From: Aureimonas sp. AU4
Lineage (GTDB): Bacteria > Pseudomonadota > Alphaproteobacteria > Rhizobiales > Rhizobiaceae
Assembly: GCF_001463765.1 (NCBI RefSeq)
Contig: NZ_BBWK01000044.1
Location: 1-43,924, forward strand
DNA: 43,924 nt
Reading direction: 5' to 3'
Both the position numbers and the translations under genes were made by a program. Below the pieces are notes generated by a model that saw only the letters and a program-made list of their open reading frames with translations, was not told the origin of the DNA and ran no database searches. Shown here piece by piece: positions 7,409 to 16,337 of the stretch (positions within the stretch are counted from its first letter, which is position 1; every line of letters begins with the position of its first letter).

Positions 7409-9442
7409 TCAGGCGATGCGGCCGCCGCCCTGCCGGGTGATGGCGACGACCGAGGGACGCGTCGGCATGTCGGGCCGGAAGTCGGGCCAGCGGGTGGAGA
7501 GGTCCTCGTAGTAGGACAGGCGGCCGAAGCCCTCCCAGTCCTCGCCGCCGTCTCCCGGGTGCTGCACGGCGACGAAGGCGGTCTGGAGATCGGGCAGGAC
7601 GAGGGGGCCGCACATCTCGGCGCCGACGGGGACGCGGAAGAAGAGCTTGGAGGTGCCGCGCGCCGGGCCGTCCGTGTCCACGGCCCAGAGACCGTCGGTG
7701 CGGCCGGTGGCCTTGGGGCTATTGCCGTCGGTCGAGACCCAGAGACGGCCCTCGGTGTCGACGTGGCAGTTGTCGGGCATGCCGAACCAGCCGTTGCGGG
7801 TGGTCTCGGTGGAGAAGGTCGCGCCGACGGCGGCCACGGCTGGGTCGCCGCACTTCAGGAGCACTTCCCAGCGGCCGGACTCGGCGGCGAAGTCGCCATC
7901 CGCCTCGGCGATCTCGATGATATGGCCGAAGGCGTTGTTGGCGCGCGGGTTGACGCCGTCCACCTGCGTGTCCTTGCGCTTGGTGTTGTTGGTCAGCATG
8001 ACGTAGACGCGGCCGTTCTCGCCGTTCGGGCCGATGTCCTCGGGACGGTCCATCGGCGTCGCGCCCAGAAGGTCGGCGGCGCGGCGCGTCTCGATCAGGA
8101 CGTCGCCCTGATCGCGGAAGCCGTTCTCGGCGGTCAGCGGCCCCTCGCCGAAACGCAGCGGCATCCAGCGCATCGTGCCGTCGTCGGCGAACTTGGCGAC
8201 GAACAGCGTCCCCTCGTCGAGGAGGTTCATGTTGCTGGCGCGGTCGTCGGGGTTGAATCGACCGGCGGTGACGAACTTGTAGACGTAGTCGAAGCGCTCG
8301 TCGTCGCCGAGATAGAAGACGACGCGCCCGTCCCTGGAGACGACGTTGTCGGCGCCCTCGTGCTTGAAGCGGCCGAGCGCGGTGCGCTTGCGGGGCACCG
8401 AGTTCGGGTCCATCGCGTCGACCTCGACGACCCAGCCGAAGCGGTTGGCCTCGTTGGGCTCCTTGGCCACGTCGAAGCGGTCGTGGAAACGGCCCCAGAT
8501 ATAGGTGCCCTCGGGAATGCCGAGGCGCTTGTAGTTGGCCGCCTCGGGATGGTTTTCCGGCAGCTTGCCGGTGAAGTAGCCGTGGATGTTCTCCTCGGCC
8601 ATGATGTAGGTGCCCCAGGGCGTGACGCCGCCGGCGCAGTTGTTGATCGTGCCCAGGACCTTGGTGCCGGTCGCATCCGCCGAGGTCTTGAGGCGGTCCG
8701 AGCCGGCGGCGGGACCGGTCAGCATCATCTCGGTGCCGGCCGTGATGCGGCGGTTCATGGCGCCGTCGCGCACGACCTGCCACTTGCCCTCCACCTTGCG
8801 GATCTCGACGATCGTGCCGCCATGGGCCGCCATCTCGACGTCGACGCGGTTTTGGTCGGCCTCGGCGATCTTGAGCTTGGGGGCCGTCTTGGCGGGGTCC
8901 TTGGCGTCCGCCTCCTCGACCACCTGGACGATGCCCGGGAACATCAGGTGCTCGTTGGTGTATTCGTGGTTCACCACGAGGAGGCCGTGCTCGGAGGAGC
9001 CGTCCAGCGGGATGAAGCCGACATAGTCGTTGTTGTAGCCGAACTGGCGGCCCTGAGCCTCGGGCGTCTGGCGCGTCGGATCGAAGGCGGGGCTGTCGGG
9101 GAAGAGGGGATCGCCCCAACGCAGCAACACGTCCGCGTCGTAGCCCTCGGCTACGTGGTGGTGTTCGTCGATGCCGGCCTGAACTTCCGGGAACGAGAAG
9201 CGCGAGCCGCCGCCGGCCGAACCCTGGGCACGGGCCTCGTCGGCGACCAGAAGCGCCGCCGGGCTGACGGTCGCGGCGATCGCGGCGGCCGCCAGCGAAC
9301 CGCGCAGGATGTCGCGGCGCGAGAAGCGGCGGGCGATGATCTCGCCCATGGTCGTGTTCGCGGTCGGGTTCAGCCCTTCGCCGTCTGCCTCCTCGAGGCG
9401 GCTGGTCGGAAAGGCGGCCTGACGGGACGCGTGCTCGTTCAT
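7409..9442 (-). CDS. phoX: PhoX-family alkaline phosphatase (DUF839), Tat-exported
   Basis: The 677-aa protein is a PhoX/DUF839 phosphatase, a periplasmic or secreted beta-propeller enzyme that hydrolyses phosphate monoesters using calcium and iron. Residues 38-72 are a long Tat signal (RRFSRRDILRGS, then an alanine-rich hydrophobic stretch ending ADEARAQG). The motif TPWGTYIMAEEN with its paired glutamates is characteristic of the family. An AGGACAT ribosome site precedes the ATG at 9442. A Pho box 58-75 bases upstream of the start indicates PhoB-controlled induction under phosphate starvation, which supports the assignment. It is transcribed alone and convergent with the transglycosylase gene. 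Confidence 0.88.
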   Translation of the reverse strand: MNEHASRQAAFPTSRLEEADGEGLNPTANTTMGEIIARRFSRRDILRGSLAAAAIAATVSPAALLVADEARAQGSAGGGSRFSFPEVQAGIDEHHHVAEGYDADVLLRWGDPLFPDSPAFDPTRQTPEAQGRQFGYNNDYVGFIPLDGSSEHGLLVVNHEYTNEHLMFPGIVQVVEEADAKDPAKTAPKLKIAEADQNRVDVEMAAHGGTIVEIRKVEGKWQVVRDGAMNRRITAGTEMMLTGPAAGSDRLKTSADATGTKVLGTINNCAGGVTPWGTYIMAEENIHGYFTGKLPENHPEAANYKRLGIPEGTYIWGRFHDRFDVAKEPNEANRFGWVVEVDAMDPNSVPRKRTALGRFKHEGADNVVSRDGRVVFYLGDDERFDYVYKFVTAGRFNPDDRASNMNLLDEGTLFVAKFADDGTMRWMPLRFGEGPLTAENGFRDQGDVLIETRRAADLLGATPMDRPEDIGPNGENGRVYVMLTNNTKRKDTQVDGVNPRANNAFGHIIEIAEADGDFAAESGRWEVLLKCGDPAVAAVGATFSTETTRNGWFGMPDNCHVDTEGRLWVSTDGNSPKATGRTDGLWAVDTDGPARGTSKLFFRVPVGAEMCGPLVLPDLQTAFVAVQHPGDGGEDWEGFGRLSYYEDLSTRWPDFRPDMPTRPSVVAITRQGGGRIA

Positions 9443-9463
9443 CGAAATGTCCTGGGTCGCGTT

Positions 9464-9480
9464 TCTGGAAACGTTCCAGA
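9464..9480. repeat. Inverted repeat in phoX leader
   Basis: TCTGGAA-ACG-TTCCAGA is a perfect 7-bp inverted repeat with a 3-base centre, lying between the Pho box and the phoX start codon. It could be a second operator or a leader hairpin; nothing in the sequence decides between them. Confidence 0.4.
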
Positions 9481-9499
9481 GCCGCCCTAGGGGCCGAAG

Positions 9500-9517
9500 A
9501 TCACAGGTAGATGACAG
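9500..9517 (-). promoter_or_regulatory. Pho box (PhoB operator) for phoX
   Basis: Read on the minus strand the site is CTGTCAT-CTAC-CTGTGAT: two 7-bp direct repeats with a 4-bp spacer, matching the PhoB consensus CTGTCAT-N4-CTGTCAT at 13 of 14 repeat positions. It ends 58 bases upstream of the phoX ATG. A weak -10-like TAGGGC follows about 10 bases after it, the usual arrangement in which the second repeat replaces the -35 element. Confidence 0.75.
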
Positions 9518-9603
9518 GCCGCGCGGAGGCTGGCCTGGCCTGTTCGGGCAGAGGCCCGCTCACGTACCGGACGGGCCGCTTTGGATGAAGTTTCCATGAC
9601 ACG

Positions 9604-9629
9604 GGAACGGCGGTCGGGCGCGCCGCGTC
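9604..9629 (+). promoter_or_regulatory. Candidate EcfG (general stress) promoter for the PRC-barrel gene
   Basis: GGAAC (9604-9608) and CGTC (9626-9629) are separated by 17 bases; the EcfG consensus is GGAAC-N16/17-CGTT, so there is one mismatch. It lies about 75 bases upstream of the PRC-barrel start codon and points towards it. Confidence 0.45.
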
Positions 9630-9703
9630 ACCCGGTATGTGAGGACGCCGCACCACGGCGGGCGCTCGCCTCCCGATCCTCGGATGTCGCTGAAAGGACA
9701 CTG

Positions 9704-10063
9704 ATGAAGCCCCTCCTGATCGCCGGTGCTCTGGCCGCGCTTCTCGGCTCGCCTGCCTTATCTCAGCCTGCGCCCGGCAACGCGACGCAGCCCGCCGTTC
9801 CGGCCTTGAATTCGGGCGAGGAGGTGGACTCGGGCGTCGGCGCGACCGATCCTCAAAGCTTCGTCGGCCGCACCGCGATGAGCGCCGACGGACGCGAGAT
9901 CGGCCCGATCCGCGAGGCGCAGATGGCCGGCGACACGAGCGACGGCGAGCTTCTCGTGGTGGAGCACGAGGGGCGCATGCTGCGCCTGCCGGCGTCCGGC
10001 GCGAGCGTTTCGGGCGAGCGCGTGACCGTGTCCTCGACCTTCGACCGCGCCATCGCGAACTGA
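9704..10063 (+). CDS. Secreted PRC-barrel-like small protein
   Basis: The 119-aa product has a cleavable signal peptide (MKPLLIAGALAALLGSPALSQ) and a short low-complexity linker. It ends in a domain (about 48-119) resembling a PRC-barrel: FVGRTAMSADGREIGPI, then a region rich in acidic residues and GRMLRLPA. The ATG at 9704 is preceded by AAAGGA at good spacing and starts the signal peptide; the longer frame from 9581 has no coding character upstream. Secreted PRC-barrel proteins of alphaproteobacteria are often stress-induced, and an EcfG-like promoter lies upstream. The molecular role is unknown. A strong terminator follows. Confidence 0.75.
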   Translation: MKPLLIAGALAALLGSPALSQPAPGNATQPAVPALNSGEEVDSGVGATDPQSFVGRTAMSADGREIGPIREAQMAGDTSDGELLVVEHEGRMLRLPASGASVSGERVTVSSTFDRAIAN

Positions 10064-10080
10064 CCCCGTCCGGACATGAC

Positions 10081-10111
10081 GAAGGGGCGCCCCGATGGGA
10101 GGCGCCCCTTC
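10081..10111. terminator. Bidirectional terminator between PRC-barrel and protease genes
   Basis: GAAGGGGCGCC (10081-10091) and GGCGCCCCTTC (10101-10111) form a perfect 11-bp stem with a 9-base loop. The hairpin sits between two convergent genes and could serve both; it lacks a long T run on either side. Confidence 0.7.
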
Positions 10112-10143
10112 TCGTCCATCCGATATGTCGGTGGTGAGCCGGC

Positions 10144-11616
10144 TTACTTCGAGCCGAGGCAGAGGATCGGGTAGACCGAGTCCTGCACCTTAGCGGTCGC
10201 GTCCGGCACGCTTTCCAGCGTGGCCGACGCGTCGGCCGTCTGGTAGCGGACGTCGTGCGCCTCGAGGAAGCGCGCGGCGGCGTCGGGGCGGATCGCGAAG
10301 TTGATGGACTGCGGGATGTCGCCCGTGAGGTCGGCCACGGCCACCGCGTTCAGCTTGGCGGTGACGACGCCGACCACGCGGCCCGCGAGGTCGACCAGCG
10401 GGCCGCCAGAGTTGCCGGGCTGCACGGGGGCCGAGATCTGCAGGTAGTTGGCGTCGTTCATCAGGCCCATGAGCGAGGACACGTTGCCGCGCGTCACGTT
10501 CAGGCTGTCGGCCAGGATCGAGCGCAGAGGGAAGCCAAGCGCCAGCACGTCCTCGCCGAGGCGCGGCTTGCCGCCGACGATGGCGAGCGGCTTGCCGAGA
10601 GGCTTGTCCATCTTCACGAGCGCGAGGTCGTGGTCCTCGTCGACGACGACCTTCGAGGCCGCGCCGAGGTCGCCGACGAGCACGGTCTTGCAGCTCTTGG
10701 CGACATGGGCGTTGGTCAGGAGCCAGCCATCGCTCGACACCACGAAACCGGTGCCCGAGGAGTCGAAGCCGGGGCCTGCCGTGCCGCCCTTGCCCTTGTC
10801 CGGGGTCGTCGGGGCGGCAGCGGCCTCCTCGCCGAAGGCGACGCCCGCCGCGCGGCCGGACTCGAAGAGCTTGGCCATGGGGCCGAGTTCGGCGGCGGGC
10901 TCGCCGGCGAAGGGCTGGAAGCTCTCGGCCGCGACCTGCGCATAGGGACGCACCAGTGCGTCCTGGTCGCTCCAGGCGACCGAGAAGCCGCGCAGGTCCG
11001 TGCCCCGGCCCTGGAAGCGGATCAGGAAGTCGCGCCCCTCTTCGATCCCGCGGATCGTGAAGCCGTCGCCCTTGCGCTCGGCGGTGGCGACGCGCCGGTC
11101 CGGCCCGTTGGCCGACAGGACGTCGAAGACGCGGTCCAGCGTGTGTCCGTCGTTGAAGCGGACGGTTTCGATCTCGATGCGGCTGTCGGCCGAGCGCCAC
11201 ATGCGGCCGATCTCGGTGTCGCCGGCCGGCTCGACCAGCGTGCCGGGGAGCGCGATGCGCGCGCCGGTGGTCGTGTCGTCGGCGAACGTGAAGCCCACCG
11301 CGTCGCGCGTCTTGTCGCTCGCCTCGATGAGGGCGCGCAGGAAGCGCTCGTCCATCACGCCGTCGGCCACCATGGCGTGCCGGGCCTGGAAGTCGCGCAC
11401 GGCGCGCAGGGTCTGCGGGCCGACCTCGCCGTCGAACGGTCCCTGATAGTCGCCGCTCCAGGCCAGGCGCGTCTGCAGGCCCTTGCGGAAGGCGATGTCG
11501 GTGTTCTGGTTGTAGGCGGCAGCCAGTTCGCCTGTGGGCGAGGCGTGCGCGGGCAAGGCCAGCGGCGAGGCGCACAGGACGAGGCCGGTCAACATCGCGG
11601 TGATGGCTGCGCGCAT
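10144..11616 (-). CDS. Exported trypsin-like serine protease with N-terminal peptidoglycan-binding domain
   Basis: The 490-aa protein has a signal peptide (1-25, ending LPAHA), then a peptidoglycan_binding_1-like module (about 35-98: GLQTRLAWSGDYQGPFDGEVG, then LRAVRDFQARH). A middle region of unknown fold (105-265) is followed by a chymotrypsin-fold domain with a complete triad: H304 (LLTNAHVAKSC), D330 (DEDHDLALVKM) and S403 (QPGNSGGPLVD). No PDZ domain follows, unlike DegP. Such a protein would act in the periplasm, probably near the wall. The ATG at 11616 starts the signal peptide and has GGGGAT upstream; an in-frame TTG at 11637 is rejected. A candidate promoter with a perfect -35 lies about 60-85 bases upstream. 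Confidence 0.85.
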   Translation of the reverse strand: MRAAITAMLTGLVLCASPLALPAHASPTGELAAAYNQNTDIAFRKGLQTRLAWSGDYQGPFDGEVGPQTLRAVRDFQARHAMVADGVMDERFLRALIEASDKTRDAVGFTFADDTTTGARIALPGTLVEPAGDTEIGRMWRSADSRIEIETVRFNDGHTLDRVFDVLSANGPDRRVATAERKGDGFTIRGIEEGRDFLIRFQGRGTDLRGFSVAWSDQDALVRPYAQVAAESFQPFAGEPAAELGPMAKLFESGRAAGVAFGEEAAAAPTTPDKGKGGTAGPGFDSSGTGFVVSSDGWLLTNAHVAKSCKTVLVGDLGAASKVVVDEDHDLALVKMDKPLGKPLAIVGGKPRLGEDVLALGFPLRSILADSLNVTRGNVSSLMGLMNDANYLQISAPVQPGNSGGPLVDLAGRVVGVVTAKLNAVAVADLTGDIPQSINFAIRPDAAARFLEAHDVRYQTADASATLESVPDATAKVQDSVYPILCLGSK

Positions 11617-11671
11617 CGTCTTATCCCCAAGCCCCAAATCAGTCCGGGGGATAAACGCAAGCGAAGCGTTT

Positions 11672-11700
11672 TCGATCCCGGCCGATTAATGTTTTGTCAA
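11672..11700 (-). promoter_or_regulatory. Candidate sigma70 promoter for the protease gene
   Basis: On the minus strand a perfect TTGACA (11700 to 11695) is followed after 17 bases by GATCGA, a poor -10 match. The surrounding bases are unusually AT-rich for this genome. The -35 is clear; the -10 is weak. Confidence 0.45.
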
Positions 11701-11796
11701 GCTTTAGGTCCTGAGTTTTTCGATATCATTGCTCGGGCGTGTGGAAAACCTTTCAAATGCGTTTCGTCGCGCCCGGCGGGTGCGGCATCCGGCCGC

Positions 11797-12891
11797 TCAG
11801 CGCGGCTCCGGCTCGTCGCCCGGGTGCAGCTCGATCTCGCTGATTCGCCCCGCCCGGCGCACGAGCTTGGCGGTGGAGACGAGGACCTGCTCGACGTCGC
11901 GCCCCGCCTGCCCGAAATGGGTGCGCAGCGCCTCGGCCCGGGCCTGGAGGCGCGCCATGTCCTCGGCCAAGAGCATGACCTCGCGCTGGATGCGGCCCGC
12001 CTCCTCGCGCATGCGTTGATCCTTCAGAAGCGCGCGCACCACCTCGATCGAGAGCATCAGGAGGGTCGGCGAGACCACCACGACGCGCGACCGCCGCGCG
12101 CGCTGGAGGATGTCGGGGAAGTACTCGCCGAGATCGGCGAAGATCGACTCGGACGGCACGAACAGGAAGGCGGTGTCCTGCGTCTCGCCGGGCAGGAGGT
12201 ACTTCTCGGAGATCGCCCGCACATGCACGTCCATGTCGCGGCGAAGGCGCGCGGCGGCCGGCTGGCGCGTGCTCTCGTCCGGCGCCTCGCGAAACGCCGT
12301 CCAGCTTTCCAGGGGGAACTTCGCGTCCACCACGAGGGCGGGCGCGCCGTTCGGCATGGGGATTACGCAGTCCGGCCGCTTGCCGTTGGAGAGCGTCGCC
12401 TGGAACGAGTAGCCGCCCGGCGGCAGCGCGTCGCGCACGATCGCCTCCATGCGCGCCTGGCCGAAGGCGCCGCGCGCCTGCTTGTCGGCGAGGATGTCCT
12501 GCAGCCGCACCATCTCGCCGGCAAGGTTCCGGATGTCGCCCTGCGCCCGGTCGATCAGCGCGAGCCGTTCCTGGAGGCGGGCCAGCGTCTCGCCGGAGCG
12601 CTCCGCCTGCTCGGCGAGCTGGCGGTGGAGCGTGCGGCCGACCTCGCCCTGACGCTGTGCCAGGAGCTCGCCCATGGACTGGACCCGGCCCGAAAGCTCG
12701 GCCTGCGCGCGCAGCACCGCTTCCAGCCCCTCGCCCTCGTATCCGGCCCCGGCGCCCCGGCGGCGGCGCAGGAGGCGCCACAGGATCGCGAGCGCAAGGA
12801 GAAGGAGCGCGAGCTCGCCCACGGTCACAAGATGCGATCCGAGCGCGAAGAGCGGTCGGTCGAGAAGCGGGGCGAGCGAGGCGAAGTCCAT
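11797..12891 (-). CDS. rmuC: RmuC-family DNA recombination protein
   Basis: The 364-aa product has one N-terminal membrane helix (about 22-40), a basic stop-transfer run (LLRRRRG), a coiled-coil region rich in Glu, Gln, Arg and Leu (about 55-155) and the RmuC nuclease-like core. The core shows [33 protein letters not shown] and [13 protein letters not shown]. RmuC is linked in E. coli to limiting inversions between short inverted repeats. The ATG at 12891 is preferred; a GTG at 12921 would add ten residues. The gene is divergent from def, with about 100 bases between the starts. Confidence 0.9.
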   Translation of the reverse strand: MDFASLAPLLDRPLFALGSHLVTVGELALLLLALAILWRLLRRRRGAGAGYEGEGLEAVLRAQAELSGRVQSMGELLAQRQGEVGRTLHRQLAEQAERSGETLARLQERLALIDRAQGDIRNLAGEMVRLQDILADKQARGAFGQARMEAIVRDALPPGGYSFQATLSNGKRPDCVIPMPNGAPALVVDAKFPLESWTAFREAPDESTRQPAAARLRRDMDVHVRAISEKYLLPGETQDTAFLFVPSESIFADLGEYFPDILQRARRSRVVVVSPTLLMLSIEVVRALLKDQRMREEAGRIQREVMLLAEDMARLQARAEALRTHFGQAGRDVEQVLVSTAKLVRRAGRISEIELHPGDEPEPR

Positions 12892-12991
12892 GGGGGCGGA
12901 CCCTATCGTCTCGGCGCCCACCGGGCCAGATCAAACCGGGAACGCCCGCGCCTCGGTTGACCGCCCGGAGGCTTGCGATTACCTGACGCCC

Positions 12992-13507
12992 ATGACCGTC
13001 AAGCCCCTCGTGATCCTGCCCGATCCCATCCTGCGCCGCGTTTCCGATCCCGTGGTGCGGGTCGACGATGCCGTGCGCCGTCTCGCCGACGACATGCTGG
13101 AGACGATGTACGACGCGCCTGGCATCGGGCTCGCCGGAATCCAGGTGGGCGAGCCCCTGCGCATCGTGACCATCGACCTCTCCAAGGAGGACGATCCGGA
13201 AAAGGCACCGCAGGTCTTCCTGAACCCGGAGATCCTCGGCGGCTCGGACGAGCGCTCCGTCTACGAGGAAGGCTGCCTGTCGATCCCGGACTACTACGCC
13301 GAGGTGGAGCGCCCGGCGCGCGTCACCGTGCGCTGGCTGGACCTCGACGGCAGGAGCCGCGAGGAGGAGGTGGACGGGCTGCTCGCCACCTGCCTGCAGC
13401 ACGAGATCGACCACCTGAACGGCGTTCTCTTCATCGACCACATCTCGAAGCTCAAGCGCGACATGGTGATCAAGCGCTTCACCAAGGCGGCGCGCAAGTC
13501 GGCCTGA
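12992..13507 (+). CDS. def: Peptide deformylase
   Basis: This 171-aa cytosolic metalloenzyme removes the formyl group from nascent N-termini. All three family motifs are visible: GIGLAGIQ (44-51, with Gly where GIGLAAxQ is usual), EGCLSIP with metal ligand C95, and QHEIDH with ligands H137 and H141 and catalytic E138. It starts at the ATG at 12992, giving normal length. It is followed after 57 bases by fmt, so the enzymes that add and remove the formyl group are encoded together; truA follows in the same direction. A GC-rich hairpin lies between def and fmt. Confidence 0.96.
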   Translation: MTVKPLVILPDPILRRVSDPVVRVDDAVRRLADDMLETMYDAPGIGLAGIQVGEPLRIVTIDLSKEDDPEKAPQVFLNPEILGGSDERSVYEEGCLSIPDYYAEVERPARVTVRWLDLDGRSREEEVDGLLATCLQHEIDHLNGVLFIDHISKLKRDMVIKRFTKAARKSA

Positions 13508-13511
13508 GGCC

Positions 13512-13534
13512 GGCGGGGCTTCCGCAGCCCCGCC
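13512..13534 (+). terminator. GC-rich hairpin between def and fmt
   Basis: GGCGGGGCT and AGCCCCGCC form a perfect 9-bp stem with a TCCGC loop, 5 bases after the def stop. There is no T run, so it may be an attenuator or an RNA-processing structure rather than a full stop. Confidence 0.45.
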
Positions 13535-13564
13535 CCCGGACACCTACAGACGGACTGACGTCCC

Positions 13565-14512
13565 ATGACCCTGCGCATCGTCTTCATGGGCACGCCCCAC
13601 TTCGCCGTGCCGACGCTGACGCGCCTTCACACTGAGGGCCACGAGATCGCGGCGGTCTACGCCCAGCCGCCCCGGCCCGCCGGCCGACGCGGCCTGCAGC
13701 TCGTGCCCGCTCCCGTGGCCGTCGAGGCCGAGCGCCTGGGGCTCGAGGTGCGCACGCCGGTCTCGCTGAAGGGCGAGGCCGAGCGCGAGGCATTCCGCGC
13801 GATCGGCGCCGACGTCGCGGTGGTGGTGGCCTACGGGCTCCTCCTGCCGCAGGCCGTGCTCGACGCGCCGCGTTTCGGCGCGCTCAACGGCCACGGCTCG
13901 CTCCTGCCGCGCTGGCGGGGCGCGGCGCCCATCCAACGCGCGATCGAGGCCGGCGATCCCGTGACCGGCCTCATGGTGATGGGCATGGAGGCGGGGCTCG
14001 ACACGGGACCCGTGGCGCTGACGCACGAGGAGACGATCGGGCCGCGCGACACGGCGGGCGATCTGTCGGCGCGCCTGTCGGCCGCCTGCGCCGGGCTGAT
14101 GGCCGAGGCGATGCGGCGGCTGGAAGACGGGACGCTCGACTTCGAGACGCAATCATCGATCGCCGCCCGCACGGGTCGCGAGACGCTCTATGCCGCCAAG
14201 ATCGACAAGCGCGAGGCCGAGATCGACTGGCGGCGGCCCGCCGATGCGATCGCGCGCCGCGTCAACGCCTTTTCACCCGCGCCCGGCGCCTGGACGCTCC
14301 TGCGCGGCGAGCGGCTGAAGCTCCTGCGCGCGGAGGCGGTGGAGGGGGCGGGCGAGCCCGGCGCCGCGCTCGACGACGCGCTTCTGGTGGCGGCCGGCGA
14401 CGGGCGCGCGGTGCGCCTCCTCGAGGTCCAGCGCGCCGGAGCCAAGGCGGCGCCGGCGGGTGAGATGCTGCGCGGCGCGCCCGTTCCCGCCGGCACGCGG
14501 CTCGGGCTCTAG
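13565..14512 (+). CDS. fmt: Methionyl-tRNA formyltransferase
   Basis: The 315-aa enzyme formylates initiator Met-tRNA using 10-formyltetrahydrofolate. The N-terminal [18 protein letters not shown] and the core [16 protein letters not shown] are diagnostic. N108, H110 and D146 (in GLDTG) fall at the positions of the E. coli catalytic residues. The segment reads NGHGSLLP where many bacteria have NxHPSLLP. The C-terminal domain (about 205-315) is complete. It is the middle gene of def-fmt-truA; only 5 bases separate its stop from truA, so the truA ribosome site must lie inside the fmt end. Confidence 0.96.
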   Translation: MTLRIVFMGTPHFAVPTLTRLHTEGHEIAAVYAQPPRPAGRRGLQLVPAPVAVEAERLGLEVRTPVSLKGEAEREAFRAIGADVAVVVAYGLLLPQAVLDAPRFGALNGHGSLLPRWRGAAPIQRAIEAGDPVTGLMVMGMEAGLDTGPVALTHEETIGPRDTAGDLSARLSAACAGLMAEAMRRLEDGTLDFETQSSIAARTGRETLYAAKIDKREAEIDWRRPADAIARRVNAFSPAPGAWTLLRGERLKLLRAEAVEGAGEPGAALDDALLVAAGDGRAVRLLEVQRAGAKAAPAGEMLRGAPVPAGTRLGL

Positions 14513-14517
14513 CCTTC

Positions 14518-15264
14518 GTGCCCCGCTACAAACTCACCATAGAATACGACGGCACACCCTACGTCGGCTGGCAGAGGCAGAAGAACGGCCTGTCGGTGCA
14601 GGAGGTGCTGGAGCGCACGATCGGTGCGTTCGCGCGCGAGGAGGTGACGGTGTTCGGCGCGGGGCGCACGGATGCGGGCGTCCATGCGCTCGGCCAGGTG
14701 GCCCATGTGGACCTTGCGCGCGAATGGCGGGCCGACACGGTGCGCGATGCGTTGAACGCGTCGCTGCGCGAGGCGGGCGGCGTGTCCGTGCTCGCCGCCG
14801 AGCGGGTGCCGGATGCGTTCGACGCCCGCTTCTCGGCCAGGAAGCGGCATTATCTCTATCGCATCCTCGACCGGCGCCCGCCGCCGACCGTTCTCAAGGG
14901 CCATGTCTGGTGGGTCTGGCGCCCCCTCGACGTGCCGGCCATGCACGAGGCCGCGCAGCGGCTTCTGGGCACGCACGACTTCAACGCCTTCCGCTCCGTG
15001 AACTGCCAGGCGAAGAGCTCGGTCCGCACGCTGGAGCGGCTCGACGTCACGCGCGAGGGCGCCGAGATCCACATCCGCGCCTCGGCCCAGAGCTTCCTCC
15101 ACAACCAGATCCGCTCCTTTGCGGGCACGCTGAAGCTGGTGGGCGAGGGGCGGTGGAGCGGGGACGACGTGGAAGCGGTCCTGGCATCCGCCGACCGCAC
15201 GCGCTGCGGCCCCGTCGCCCCGCCGGACGGGCTGTATCTCACGCAGGTCGACTACGAGGCTTGA
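14518..15264 (+). CDS. truA: tRNA pseudouridine synthase A
   Basis: The 248-aa enzyme makes pseudouridine at positions 38-40 of tRNA anticodon stems. Catalytic D52 lies in the motif [14 protein letters not shown], and [16 protein letters not shown] and SFLHNQIRS are typical of the family. The start is a GTG at 14518, 5 bases after the fmt stop, which gives the standard N-terminus [12 protein letters not shown]. It is the last gene of the def-fmt-truA operon and convergent with the hydrolase gene; the 60 bases between them show no good hairpin. Confidence 0.95.
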   Translation: MPRYKLTIEYDGTPYVGWQRQKNGLSVQEVLERTIGAFAREEVTVFGAGRTDAGVHALGQVAHVDLAREWRADTVRDALNASLREAGGVSVLAAERVPDAFDARFSARKRHYLYRILDRRPPPTVLKGHVWWVWRPLDVPAMHEAAQRLLGTHDFNAFRSVNCQAKSSVRTLERLDVTREGAEIHIRASAQSFLHNQIRSFAGTLKLVGEGRWSGDDVEAVLASADRTRCGPVAPPDGLYLTQVDYEA

Positions 15265-15324
15265 TCCGCTGCGGAACCGGCGGTCGGGATCGGACCGTCG
15301 CCTGCCCCGCGGAATGGTCCGCCG

Positions 15325-16293
15325 CTACTTGCGCGTCGTGTGTCCGAGCGCGCTTGCGGGTCCCGCCAAGGCCGCGCAGGCATCCGTCCATGCGGGATCG
15401 CTCTCGTCGAGCGCCGAGCGCAGATAGGCCCAGACCATCCGCCGCGTGAGTTCGAGGCGATCGGGATTCTCGTCGTCGGTTTCCTTGGCATCGTAGCCGG
15501 CAATGCCGCCCAGCCCGTGCTTGGCCCCGAAAAGGGTGAGCAGGGCGTCGGCACCGGGGCTGAGGTGGTAGGGGTCGGCGTGCCAGTCGGGGCCGCGAAG
15601 CGTAAGGTGCGGGCTGTTGTCGGCATCGCCGTACACGACCAGCGCCCGGGTGGTCATGTGCGCGAAGTCGGGTGAGAACATCGGCCCGTATCGCTTGGCC
15701 GCCGCGCTCAGGTCGTCGCCGCCCGCGCCCGGCGCGGCCAGAAGGACGCCGGCCTTGATGCGGGGCTCGCGGAGGTCGACGATGCCTGCGTCCCGGCCCT
15801 CGTCCGTCTTCACGCGGGCGCCCAGCAACAGGCTGACCGTCTGTCCGCCCAGCGAATGGCCGACCGCCGCGATGCGATCACGGTCGAGCCGCCCGGCCAG
15901 CGTGGGAACGGCGGCCTCGATCGCGTCCAGTCCATCGAGGATTCGTTTCAGCTCGTCCGCGCGCTCCCGCATGAACATCGGGCCATCCGGTGCGGCGGAG
16001 GGCAGGCCGGCGACCTTGGAGTTGGCGTGGCTGGGCTGGATCACGACGAAGCCGCGCTCCGCCAGAAAGTTCACCAAGGGACCGTAGCCGTCCTTGGACG
16101 GGACATAGAGCGAGGGGCCGTGCCCGTGCGACAGGAGGACGACTGGAAGCCGGTCGCCGGACACGGGCGTCGTGATCCGCATCTCCAGGGGCTGCGGGCG
16201 GCCGGGAACCGGCAGAAGGACTGGGCTGAACGAGGCCGCCATGGCGGCGGGCGCGACGGGGATGGCGCGGGCGATGTCGATGAGGTTGTTCAT
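15325..16293 (-). CDS. Alpha/beta hydrolase (chlorophyllase/dienelactone-hydrolase-like)
   Basis: The 322-aa protein has an alpha/beta-hydrolase fold with nucleophile S147 in GHSLGGQ, a likely acid at D223 (VYGDADNS) and H259 (AKHGLGG), and an oxyanion-type LLSHGHGP near 54-61. No signal peptide is evident, although an Ala-rich stretch lies near residues 11-23. The substrate is unknown. The ATG at 16293 has AAGGA at good spacing; longer starts are not supported. It is divergent from a TetR gene with operator-like repeats between them, so it is probably repressed by that regulator and induced by its own substrate or a related compound. Confidence 0.82.
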   Translation of the reverse strand: MNNLIDIARAIPVAPAAMAASFSPVLLPVPGRPQPLEMRITTPVSGDRLPVVLLSHGHGPSLYVPSKDGYGPLVNFLAERGFVVIQPSHANSKVAGLPSAAPDGPMFMRERADELKRILDGLDAIEAAVPTLAGRLDRDRIAAVGHSLGGQTVSLLLGARVKTDEGRDAGIVDLREPRIKAGVLLAAPGAGGDDLSAAAKRYGPMFSPDFAHMTTRALVVYGDADNSPHLTLRGPDWHADPYHLSPGADALLTLFGAKHGLGGIAGYDAKETDDENPDRLELTRRMVWAYLRSALDESDPAWTDACAALAGPASALGHTTRK

Positions 16294-16337
16294 GCGGGAT
16301 CCTTGCTGGCTGGCATGGGCGGCCCGATCGGTGTAAG

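Noticed and set aside
7559-9490. 643-codon plus-strand frame opposite phoX
   Set aside because: Val/Gly/Asp-rich antisense shadow; phoX has Tat signal, ribosome site and Pho box on the minus strand.
10255-12960. 901-codon plus-strand frame opposite the protease and rmuC
   Set aside because: It crosses two real minus-strand genes and their promoter region and has no recognisable domain.
15273-15299. GGAAC...CGTC pair resembling an EcfG promoter
   Set aside because: The spacer is 18 bases, one mismatch in the -10, and it points into the 3' end of a convergent gene.
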